A stretch of DNA of 64,000 bases from Argopecten irradians (lineage: Eukaryota; Mollusca; Bivalvia; Pectinida; Pectinidae): the NCBI RefSeq assembly GCF_041381155.1, contig NC_091134.1, forward strand, positions 72,499,469-72,563,468. Direction: 5' to 3'. Positions 1-12,400 of the stretch are shown here, piece by piece; position 1 is the stretch's first letter; each line of letters opens with the position of its first letter. The notes below the pieces were generated by a model. The model saw only the letters and a program-made list of their open reading frames with translations. It searched no databases and had not been told where the DNA came from. A program made the translations under genes and the position numbers.

Positions 1-409
1 GGTTATTTCCAGATTGGGCAATAGTCTCGTCGTTGCGCGTAGTATATCATCAGTGTCTTTATATTACCTGTATAAGTACATGTGGTACATGGAATTTGGA
101 TTTTTCAAGTGGAACTTAAAGTTATTGGGATACAAAGTACATATTTACAATTTGGAATGAAAGAGGATGCTTATATTTGTATTTAGTGGTTGAAAGACAG
201 AAAAGTATTTATGATACACATATATTGATGTAAGTCTCTCATTATTTTGTAATAAGGAAATTGAATGTTGCATGATTGTGTATTTTTTATTCTCCAATGG
301 TTGATGTTGTGTTAGTGCTTTATCAATTCTCCAGTAATGGTTTGATGTTGTGTTAGTGAGTTTTTATTCTCCAATGGCCCAGAAGTTGTGATAGTTTTTT
401 ATATCTCCA
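1..409. other. AT-rich non-coding stretch
   Basis: I see no coding exon, RNA gene or clear repeat here, apart from a loosely repeated phrase around 'ttctccaatgg..tgatgttgtg' between about 290 and 425. The terminal exon of CHORDC1 (rest of the CS domain and tail) is not visible here and should lie to the left of the window. Confidence 0.4.
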
Positions 410-842
410 ATGGTGATGTTGTGTAGTTATTTTATGTCATCTGACCCGAAAGGGCTCAGGATAGACCTAGTTGTCACATCAGCAACCGTCCGGCGTCGTG
501 CTCCGTGCGCCGTGCGCCGTCCGCCCGTCCGCCGGTCCGCCGTGCGCCGTCCGGCCGTGCGCCTGCGTAAACTTTTTATTCAAAAACGACTTCTTCTCAA
601 GAACCGAAGGCCCAGGGTACAACCTGTATATTGAGCGTGGTAGGTTGCATGGGATGGAAGGCTCCACAAGTTTGTTCAAATGAAATGACCTTGACCTTCC
701 ATTCAAGTCACATATGGGTCAAAAATGCTAAAATTTTAAACAACTTTCTTCTCAATAGAACAGAAGGCCCAGGTAGAGACCTGATAATTTGCCCTGGTAG
801 GATGCTGGGATTAAGGGCTACCAAGTTTTGTTCAAATAAATG
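410..842 (+). repeat. Interspersed mollusc-type repeat with internal duplication
   Basis: The segment holds two diverged copies of a phrase 'cttcttctcaa.a.aacagaaggcccagg' (about 588-617 and 747-772), each followed by 'gg(t)aggatg..ggga..aaggct.c.caagttt(g)ttcaaat.aaatga'. It also carries a GC-rich run of 'ccgtgcgccgtccgcc' type (489-565) and a 'GACCTTGACCTT' motif. The short frames over it have no recognisable domain and are not called as genes. Family name not assigned. Confidence 0.5.
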
Positions 843-3205
843 ATGTAACTAGACAAAGCCTCCTGACCACCAGATGTAAATAGACAAAGCCTCCTGACCA
901 CTAGATGTAACTAGACAAATAGACAAAGCCTCCTGACCACCAGATGTGAATAGACAAAGCCTCCTGACCACCAGATGTAACTAGACAAAGCCTCCTGACC
1001 ACCAGGATGTAAATAGACAAAGCCTCCTGACCACCAGATGTAAATAGACAAAGCCTCCTGACCACCAGATGTAAATAGACAAAGCCTCCTGACCACCAGA
1101 TGTAAATAGACAAAGCCTCCTGACCACCAGATGTAAATAGACAAAGCCTCCTGACCACCAGATGTAAATAGACAAAGCCTCCTGACCACCAGATGTAAAT
1201 AGACAAAGCCTCCTGACCACCAGATGTAAATAGACAAAGCCTCCTGACCACCAGATGTAAATAGACAAAGCCTCCTGACCACCAGATGTAAATAGACAAA
1301 GCCTCCTGACCACCAGATGTAAATAGACAAAGCCTCCTGACCACCAGATGTAAATAGACAAAGCCTCCTGACCACCAGATGTAAATAGACAAAGCCTCCT
1401 GACCACCAGATGTAACTAGAACAAAGCCTCCTGACCACCAGATGTAAATAGACAAAGCCTCCTGACCACCAGATGTAAATAGACAAAGCCTCCTGACCAC
1501 CAGATGTAACTAGACAAAGCCTCCTGACCAGATGTAAATAGACAAAGCCTCCTGACCACCAGATGTAAATAGACAAAGCCTCCTGACCACCAGATGTAAC
1601 TAGACAAAGCCTCCTGACCACCAGATGTAAATAGACAAAGCCTCCTGACCACCAGATGTAAATAGACAAAGCCTCCTGACCACCAGATGTAAATAGACAA
1701 AGCCTCCTGACCACCAGATGTAAATAGACAAAGCCTCCTGACCAGATGTAAATAGACAAAGCCTCCTGACCACCAGATGTAAATAGACAAAGCCTCCTGA
1801 CCACCAGATGTAAATAGACAAAGCCTCCTGACCAGATGTAAATAGACAAAGCCTCCTGACCAGATGTAAATAGACAAAGCCTCCTGACCAGATGTAAATA
1901 GACAAAGCCTCCTGACCAGATGTAAATAGACAAAGCCTCCTGACCAGATGTAAATAGACAAAGCCTCCTGACCAGATGTAAATAGACAAAGCCTCCTGAC
2001 CACCAGATGTAAATAGACAAAGCCTCCTGACCACCAGATGTAAATAGACAAAGCCTCCTGACCCCAGATGTAAATAGACAAAGCCTCCTGACCACCAGAT
2101 GTAAATAGACAAAGCCTCCTGACCACCAGATGTAAATAGACAAAGCCTCCTGACCACCAGATGTAAATAGACAAAGCCTCCTGACCACCAGATGTAAATA
2201 GACAAAGCCTCCTGACCACCAGATGTAAATAGACAAAGCCTCCTGACCACCAGATGTAAATAGACAAAGCCTCCTGACCACCAATGACAAAGCTCTAGAC
2301 AAAGCCTCCTGACCACCAGATGTAAATAGACAAAGCCTCCTGACCACCAGATGTAAATAGACAAAGCCTCCTGACCACCAGATGTAAATAGACAAAGCCT
2401 CCTGACCACCAGATGTAAATAGACAAAGCCTCCTGACCACCAGATGTAAATAGACAAAGCCTCCTGACCACCAGATGTAAATAGACAAAGCCTCCTGACC
2501 ACCAGATGTAAATAGACAAAGCCTCCTGACCACCAGATGTAAATAGACAAAGCCTCCTGACCACCAGATGTAAATAGACAAAGCCTCCTGACCACCAGAT
2601 GTAAATAGACAAAGCCTCCTGACCACCAGATGTAAATAGACAAAGCCTCCTGACCACCAGATGTAAATAGACAAAGCCTCCTGACCACCAGATGTAAATA
2701 GACAAAGCCTCCTGACCACCAGATGTAAATAGACAAAGCCTCCTGACCACCAAATGTAAATAGACAAAGCCTCCTGACCACCAGATGTAAATAGACAAAG
2801 CCTCCTGACCACCAGATGTAAATAGACAAAGCCACCTGACCAAATGTAAATAGACAAAGCCTCCTGACCACCAGATGTAAATAGACAAAGCCTCCTGACC
2901 ACCAGATGTAAATAGACAAAGCCTCCTGACCACCAGATGTAAATAGACAAAGCCTCCTGACCAGATGTAAATAGACAAAGCCTCCTGACCACCAGATGTA
3001 AATAGACAAAGCCTCCTGACCAGATGTAAATAGACAAAGCCTCCTGACCAGATGTAAATAGACAAAGCCTCCTGACCAGATGTAAATAGACAAAGCCTCC
3101 TGACCACCAGATGTAAATAGACAAAGCCTCCTGACCACCAGATGTAAATAGACAAAGCCTCCTGACCACCAGATGTAAATAGACAAAGCCTCCTGACCAG
3201 ATGTA
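843..3205. repeat. 31-bp minisatellite, about 77 copies, in the last visible CHORDC1 intron
   Basis: Near-perfect tandem copies of a 31-bp unit (top-strand phase 'gacaaagcctcctgaccacc' + 'agatgtaaata'). A 28-bp variant lacking one 'cac' recurs in runs (about 1740-1980, 2955-3110, 3190). Because 31 is not a multiple of 3, all three minus frames stay open for long distances and give spurious repetitive ORFs of up to 842 codons. The array starts about 27 bases inside the intron after the donor of the CS-domain exon. Confidence 0.95.
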
Positions 3206-3232
3206 AAAGCAGATCATCAAAGAAATGCTTAC

Positions 3233-3421
3233 CTCTCGTAATTCTATCTGTTTTTCATATTCACTTTTTCCTCCGTCAAATGTGATGAATATATTGCATG
3301 AGACTTGGTTGGCCTCAATGAGACATTTATCTGGTACAGAGACTTTAGCGAAGATGGAGATAGTGACGGTAGAGGGAGTCTGATGCCAGTCTACTCGACA
3401 CGATACATTCTGTTTGTCAGA
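3233..3421 (-). CDS. CHORDC1: CHORDC1 exon 8 (CS domain, N-terminal two thirds)
   Basis: A 189-bp phase-0 exon for residues 221-283, with '[19 protein letters not shown]' and '[17 protein letters not shown]', the p23-like beta-sandwich strands. Acceptor TTTTACAG|TC, donor GAG|GTAAGC. Reading on past the donor enters the 31-bp array and is not coding. Confidence 0.93.
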
Positions 3422-6400
3422 CTGTAAAAGAAAAAACATGTGTTAAGGAACATGCACCCAAAATAAATTGTTTTGTAAGTTTTGATATGATTTTCATATA
3501 TTTATTGATGGTTTCATCACAATGATTGATTATCTAAAACACCAAGAAAAAGTGAGGAAGACCAACCCTAATTGTTTTAAAAATAGACCGTCATATTCTA
3601 TTTTTGGAACACAAAATGGTTTGGGTTTTGTTAGTTTAACGTCCTATTAACAGCCATGGTCATGTAAGGACGTGCCAGATTCGTTGGTGGAGGAAAGCCA
3701 GAGTACCAGGAGAAAAACCACCGACCTGCGGTCAGTACCTGACAACTGCCCCACATGGGATTTGAACTTGCGACCCAGAGGTGGAGAGCTTGCGGTAATA
3801 TGTCAAGACATCTTAACCAGTGCGGCCCCTCTGTCAAAAACGAGGCTATTATGAACAACAAAGTTGCTGACACGGCAAGGGACTTTCTTGTTCAATATTC
3901 TTAGGAGCTTTTTAAATTTACGATTGTTGACATATGAAGTGTTGGCCATATTTGTAAATATTTGTTATAAAACAATTTGTTTTAGCATTAGAATAATATA
4001 AATCAAAAATTAAAATAAAGTTTTTATTCAACGGGCACAGCGAAGGAAGATTCTTTTCTTAATAGTACATGTACATCAAGCAAGTATAAAGTGGGAAGTT
4101 ACTACAGTGTCTTCTATTGCTGTCATCCATTTATATTTAATTCCTTTCCCAATTGTGCACACTACTGACCTTTGTCGTAATACTTTTTTATCAGAACTGG
4201 CTTCTGTTCGCTTCAACCACATTTTTGACCCGCCATTTTGTTTACATTCACTTAATTTGTGTAATCCATTGTGGAAGGTCACTAAAATTCAATGCTTCTA
4301 TTTTTATCTCACTCAGCAGAGTTTCACGACCGAGTCACTCCAAAATAATAGATATATATAATTTTCTTTCTAATTGTTTTATTTGACATTTTTGTACAAT
4401 AATACAGTATATTATGTAGTACGGTACCTGGCACACCATAAATATGTATTTTACTAAACTTTCAAGGTTTATTTAGCTTCATGTTCCTAAAAACTGCTTA
4501 CCTGCATCAGAAAATTTATAATACATATCAGGTATTTAATTGCAGTTATTATTTAATGAGATCCAAAAGTTCTGAAAGCTTCAATGATTGCGAGCATAAG
4601 ATACAGTGTTCTATATATTATCTGGATCAGTTAAAGCTACCTCTGGTGTAACCCACAGATGTGTTCCAACCTCGCATCCTTCTTGATCTAGGAAATTGTC
4701 AAAATCTGATGTTTTTCTCTGGCAACAGGACCAAAACTTCATCCTTTATTCAAATAAAATATGATTTAAATGAATCCCTGCATAGAAAAAGATCATATCT
4801 TATATCCATACTTAAGGATAAGAATTAATTTATTAAGATCAGAATAACAAAAGAATGCTTTATATCACTTTTTTCAACTTCTTTGAAAGTACTAAATAAA
4901 TTCATTCCATTCTAGAAGCTACTTGTGCAATGTTGACGTTTCATCTCCTGATCTGAAAACATTGTAAATACTTATTAAAAACCAAGTTATTTCATCCTGT
5001 GACTTTTGTTTTGAGTATTTGTAGTTACTTATACCCACCCTTCATGGAATACAGGTGTTCCTGGATGGTAACAGCATTGTTCTTTATTACTGTCTTCTCC
5101 ATTGTAACACTAGAAAATAAAACTCAAAATCAAACAGTTTCTTCTTTTAATGGTGCCTTACGGCCATTAAGCATTAAACAATACATTTATACATGCAATA
5201 CTAGTTGAAACTAAACCATTAATCATTATCAAATTTATTTGTACTTGGCATTACTTATGAAATATTGAAGCTTGTTTTGACTAATTACAGAAAAAATACA
5301 AACAGACTTACAGCTTTACAAGCATTTCTTTTACACGACGTTCCTACTTTAACTTGATCAGATTTTCCTTCTGTGCCTGAAATGAGCCAATGAATATAAC
5401 TAACAGAATGTGGCAAATTAGGTCTACATTGAAATAGATAGGTCAGAAAGGTCTCAAAGATTAAAAAAAAAACTGAAAAATTTCTTCTAATAATACCATA
5501 TGAGTATATGAGTATCAAAATGGATAGTTGGCAAAGTATTTACAGAAAATTTCATATTGATCTTCTTCTTCTTCACAAATTATATAAATAAATATAAATA
5601 AATGTTAATAGTATTATCTTTATATAAAAATTGTGATAAGAAAATTCCAAACGCACCATCACTTAAACATTACATACCCATATTTTGTTCAATCAGAGAG
5701 AGTTGTTGAAGTTTCTTTTCCAGTGCTGTCTTCAGGGACGCTCCAACCACACATTTGAGTTTCTGTTTTTGTTCTGATATAGATGGTCTGTCATTGGGAT
5801 CTTTAGGTTTCACTGGCTGACGTGGTGCTTCACGCACAATCACCTACAAATAATATACCAACTTCTTTTATTACCAGTATATAACAAAGCGTCTTCTTTC
5901 ATTACCAGTATATCTTATAGGACAATAACATACCGTCTTCTTTTATTACCAGTATATCTTATAGGACAATAACATACCGTCTACTTTTATTACCAGTATA
6001 TCTTATAGGACAATAACATACCGTCTACTTTTATTACCAGTATATCTTATAGGACAATAACATACCGTCTACTTTTATTACCAGTATATCTTATAGGACA
6101 ATAGCATACCATCTACTTTTATTACCAGTATATCTTATAGGACAATAACATACCGTCTACTTTTATTACCAATATATCTTATAGGACAATAACATACCGT
6201 CTTCTTTTATTACAAGTATATCTTATAGGACAATAACATACCGTCTTCTTTTATTACCAGTATATCTTATAGGACAATAACATACCGTCTTCTTTTATTA
6301 CCAGTATATCTTATAGGACAATAACATACCGTCTTCTTTTATTACCAGTATATCTTATAGGACAATAACATACCGTCTTCTTTTATTACCAGTATGTCTT

Positions 6401-9400
6401 ATGGGACAATAACATACAATCTTCTTTTATTACCAGTATATCTTATAGGACAATAACATACCATCTTCTTTTATTACCAGTATATCTTATAGGACAATAA
6501 CATACTGTCTTCTTTTATTACCAGTATATCTTATAGGACAATAACATACCGTCTTCTTTTATTACCAGTATATCTTATAGGACAATAACATACTGTCTTC
6601 TTTTATTACCAGTATATCTTATAGGACAATAACATACCGTCTTCTTTTATTACCAGTATATCTTATAGGACAATAACATACCGTCTTCTTTTATTACAAG
6701 TATACCTTATAGGACAATAACATATTGTCTTCTTTTATTACCAGTATATCTCATAGGACAATACCATACCGTCTACTTTTATTACCAGTATATCTTATAG
6801 GACAATTACATACAGTCTTCTTTTATTACCAATATATCTTATAGGACAATAACATACAGTCTTCTTTTATTACCAGTATATCTTATAGGACAATAACATA
6901 CCGTCTTCTTTTATTACCAGTATATCTTATAGGACAATAACATACCGTCTTCTATATTATTACCAATATATCTTATAGGACAATAACATACCATCTTCTT
7001 TTATTACCAGTATATCTTATAGGACAATAACATATCGTCTTCTTTTATTACCAGTATATCTTATAGGACAATACCATACCGTCTACTTTTATTACCAGTA
7101 TATCTTATAGGACAATTACATACAGTCTTCTTTTATTACCAATATATCTTATAGGACAATAACATACAGTCTTCTTTTATTACCAGTATATCTTATAGGA
7201 CAATAACATACAGTCTTCTTTTATTACCAGTATATCTTATAGGACAATAACATACCGTCTTCTTTTATTACCAGTATATCTTATAGGACAATAATATACC
7301 GTCTTCTTTTATTACCAGTATAACATACCATCTTCTTTTATTACCAGTATATCTTATAGGACAATAATATACCGTCTTCTTTTATTACCAGTATAACATA
7401 CCATCTTCTTTTATTACCAGTATATCTTATAGGACAATAACATATTGTCTTCTATTATTACCAGTATATGTGTAACGTCATTGTACCCAAATTGATACTG
7501 TACCCAAATTGATACCCAAATTGAGAAAATAACTGAAACATTTGTTTTGATAAAGTCTACCTCATTTCTCAGTGGTGATACCAAAGATGCATCATTTATT
7601 GATAATTACGCTTCGTTTTATGCAACTAATTCTGTTAATTTCTCTGAAACATAACTTTGAAATTGATAACTGGGTCTGAATCGTGTTAATCCCTAGAAAT
7701 GTGGCCATGCGACAATTACTATTTGTACTATAATGGTGTTTTTTTCAAAGCGTAAGGTCTCCTAAAAGAAAATTTTATTAAATAATGAAATTTAATATAT
7801 AAACACTCAACAGAAATAGAAAAAATATAGTTGCCTCACATTATTTTTTTATTTAATAAAGTGCAAATTGCTCTTTGTATAGCGTTATTTCTCCATCTTG
7901 ATTTTTACTAAAACTGTTACTAGATCCTAGTACCTTGTAACTTGATTGATCAATAATTATGTTGGTAGTATTTTTACATTGAATTTTTTTACAATCATTT
8001 AAAACAATTGATAGTGTTCTTATGACATATACACCATATTGGAACAATATAGGTTTAGGTGAACGCCACAGAAAACTGAATTTAAATCATTGAAATATCA
8101 CATAAATCATTATGTAGTCTTACGGGGGTACTGAATTAGCGCAGGTACTGTTGTGAAAACACTTGTACAATTTTTACAGTAAAATGTATAACTGTATTAA
8201 GTATAACTCAGTATAATAAGCGCAACTACACCCCCTTTATATAGTAAAATCATAAAAATGCATATATACTGATTTTTCTTACTTTTATACATTTTTTCTT
8301 GCTGGGTATCAATTTGGGTACACATCATGTGACAAAACTAGAAATTTCGACACATGCTATTAATCGTTTTAACAGTAAATATAAGCACTGTTATAACAAA
8401 AACAAAGCATCAAAATAAAGTTTGCATGCTCTTCTTCAAAACAAAACAGAAAAAACTGAAACACACCAAGCAACACATGTCATATAAGAGAAATCTGTGT
8501 GTATTGGTATCAATTTGGGTACAATGACGTTATATTAGGACAATAACATACCGTCTTCTTTTATTACAAGTATATCTTATGGGACAATAACATACCATCT
8601 TCTTTTATTACCAGTATATCTTATGGGACAATAACATACCGTCTTCTTTTATTACCAGTATATATATCTTATAGAAAAATACTCTTTCATATGTGGATAT
8701 GAGGGATATAAGGAATATTCTTCCCTCAGGATCACAATATGTAGTAAAACCCGAGGCTTGAATATCCCTGTATCCTTTGACATATTCACATATGAAAGAT
8801 CAAATAAATAATATTTCAATGTCATGTCGAAGTGTTACAAAGAAAGTGAGTATTGAATTTGATTTGTGTCAGATATACACTGCAAGTCTCACTCTGATTT
8901 TTATAACTACATTATGTAAATGTGTCATAATAACATCAATATTTGAAGACATATTTGATTTGGCTTTTTTTGTTTGTTTGTTGTTTTTTCCAGCTATAGA
9001 ACATTGGAAATTGTCAGCTGCATATTGTTAGGGAAAGATACATATATTACGATGGCCGAAAACGGACTGACAGAATTGTGTTACTAGTAACACGTTTCCG
9101 TCAGCAAAATATGTACGTACATATTTTGTTGACGAAAACCTGTTGTTATGATAGTAGTAGATTTGGCTGTACACGAAATGTGTACATGACAAAAACGTGT
9201 AGTTTGGAAATCTACTGGATCCGTATACCAATTAACATTCCTTTTCCTCTGTGATTGATTCTTACACGGTCATATAGTGACTTTACCTGATAAGGGCATG
9301 GCATCAAAGCAAAACACGATGTATACATTTACTGCAATGAGTCATGATATACAACGTTTAAGACGTTCTCAGTAATAACCCATTTAGACGTATTATAGTT

Positions 9401-12400
9401 CTATTCTTATAACTATATGGGTCAAGATTAATTCGAGCCCCCTTTTTTCCTCCCTGATTTACAGGCAAAAAAGCCTAATAATATGGGCAGGTTTACTACT
9501 ACGAGAAGTATGTCTAGTTTTTCCCATACGAATATGGCGGTTTCGCAGTTGCAGGTAATTAACTTTGAATGAATATGTATTTGATAATGTGGTAACTATA
9601 GCCATCCGGGTTACCTTCAGAATTAGGTTTAAATATGTATTAAACCTGATGCATTTGAAAACAACAATATAATGAAAGGAAACTTAAAACTGTTTTGGCC
9701 TTTCAAAGCCTTTATCGGGTAAAGCCAGCATATGACCGTGTAACGATCAATCACAGAACAAAGGAATGTTAATTGGTATACGGATTCAGTAGATTTCTAA
9801 ACTACACGTTTTTGTCATGTACACATTTCGTGTACAGCCAAATCTACTACTATCATAACAACAGGTTTTCGTCAACAAAATATGTACGTACAAATTTTGT
9901 TGACGAAAACGTACTACTATAGCATGCTTATAACAATAGGTTTTTGACACAAAATTTGTACGTACATATTTTGCTGACGAAAACGTGTTACTAGTAACAC
10001 AATTCTGTCAGTCCGTTTTCGACCATCGTAATATATAGATATAATAGATTTGTTGGTACCTCATTGTCAGGTTTGGTTGGCTTTTAAGATATAATAGGTT
10101 TGTTGGTACCTCATTGTCAGGTTTGGGTGGCTTTTAAGATATAATAGATTTGTTGGTACCTCATTGTCAGGTTTGGGTGGCTTTTAAGATATAATAGATT
10201 TGTTGGTACCTCATTGTCAGGTTTGGGTGTAGAAGATATAATAGATTTGTTGGTACCTCATTGTCAGGTTTGGGTGTATAAGATATAATAGATTTGTTGC
10301 AGGGGTGTAAAAATTTATTTCAAACTACTAGCCCAGGGCTAGTAGACACCAAAATTTCACTAGCCCGGCCTAAATATCTACTAGCCCAGCAAAAAAAAAA
10401 AAAAAATGGAAAAATTATAATACCAGTATTTTTTATACTGTAGAAATTCAAATTTTTTTAATTGAGTTAGTTTTTTTATTATTATTTGCATCTACTTTTT
10501 TTATTCAAATTCAAATAAACATTAAGAAAATCTTTAATCTATGACATTTTTAGAACACAATCAATTTTTAGATTTTTTTTTTAATCCTGAATCCGGATTC
10601 TGGATTCCCGACCTTTGACCCGGATATTAGAATAACCACAACAAATATGGCTGCCTGCTGCAGGCATGGCTGTAATTTGCTGCCGACTTTTTGAGGAATA
10701 GATTTCAGTTCTTTAACATTGTTTTTGTAACTATTAAAATTTACTGATCTGATAGCTGAGATGACTTATTTGATGGTTTGTATATTGTTTTTCTTGAACC
10801 TGTGTTGCAAATTACGTCACTTTCACATGAAATGCTATGCATCACTATTCACTGTGGTGATCGGGAGGCCTACTGTACCTGTCTACAGTCGTCAATAAAT
10901 TAGACAACATGATTCCATATTAAGATTTAAAGTTAGATACGAATATTACATAGAATTGCAATGTTTTGAAATGTTATTATGACTTAATTTTGATGTTTTT
11001 CGTTTTGAATTATCTTTGAAAAAAGATGACTAAAATTTCCACTAGCCCAAGCTGAAAATTCGGTAGCCCCGGGCATCGGGCTAGTGGATTTTTACACCCC
11101 TGTGTTGGTACCTCATTGTCAGGTTTGGGTGTATAAGATATAATAGATTTGTTGGTACCTCATTGTCAGGTTTGGGTGTATAAGATATAATAGATTTGTT
11201 GGTACCTCATTGTCAGGTTTGGGTGTATAAGATATAATAGATTTGTTGGTACCTCATTGTCAGGTTTGGGTGTATAAGATATAATAGATTTGTTGGTACC
11301 TCATTGTCAGGTTTGGGTGTATAAGATATAATAGATTTGTTGGTACCTCATTGTCAGGTTTGGGTGTATAAGATATAATAGATTTGTTGGTACCTCATTG
11401 TCAGGCTTGGGTGTATAAGATATAATAGATTTGTTGGTACCTCATTGTCAGGTTTTGGTGTATAAGAGATAATAGATATGTTGGTACGTATACCTCATTG
11501 TCAGGTTTGGGTGGCTTTTAAGATATAATAGATTTGTTGGTACCTCATTGTCAGGTTTGGGTGTATAAGATATAATAGATTTGTTGGTACCTCATTGTCA
11601 GGTTTCGGTGTATAAGATATAATAGATATGTTGGTACCTCATTGTCAGGTTTGGGTGTATAAGATATAATAGATTTGTTGGTACCTCATTGTCAGGTTTG
11701 GGTGTATAAAGATATAATAGATTTGTTGGTACCTCATTGTCAGGTTTGGGTGTATAAGATATAATAGATTTGTTGGTACCTCATTGTCAGGTTTCGGTGG
11801 CTTTTCTGCCTCTGGAGGTTTAACTTCATTGTGTTTTCCCTTTGTACAGCCCTGCAAAGAAGAATCCGAATCACAAAACAAAACAAACAAAAAGAAAAAG
11901 ATCAAAATGAAAAATCAGAAGTAAATGAACCAGACCTGAGTTGTTTATTATATCAATCATTTTTCCCCCAACTATTATCATATATATCTATGAAAGAATA
12001 GTGCAGTGAAAAATCTTTTAAAGATGCTCCACCGCCGACAGATCATAAATGATATTCATAATTTAAACAATAATTGGTGTTTAATCTTGTATATATATGT
12101 CTAGTTAACACAAAATATTTTATTTTCACTAATAAATAGGCAAATAGTTATTATTGTTTCAATAACAGATGCATTGTGCCAAGATATCACGTGAAAGCCA
12201 ATTAATACATGAATAAACCAACAATTCCAAAATGAAAGAAACTGAAAAAATTGAATCTGTTATCTACATAAATGTTCAAATTGTTACCAGATTCCATTAA
12301 TTCTATATCAATACGTCCACATTACAGGTTTAAAGGAAGGTTCCTTTCTTATGATGTTTTCTTTAACTTCTGCAATGCTTTCCTATGGAGAATTTTAAGT

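Noticed and set aside
911..3439. 842-codon minus-strand frame and several overlapping long repetitive frames
   Set aside because: Only the first ~70 codons are a real exon (CHORDC1 CS domain). The rest is translation of the 31-bp minisatellite, which is stop-free in all minus frames; a clear GTAAGC donor ends the exon.
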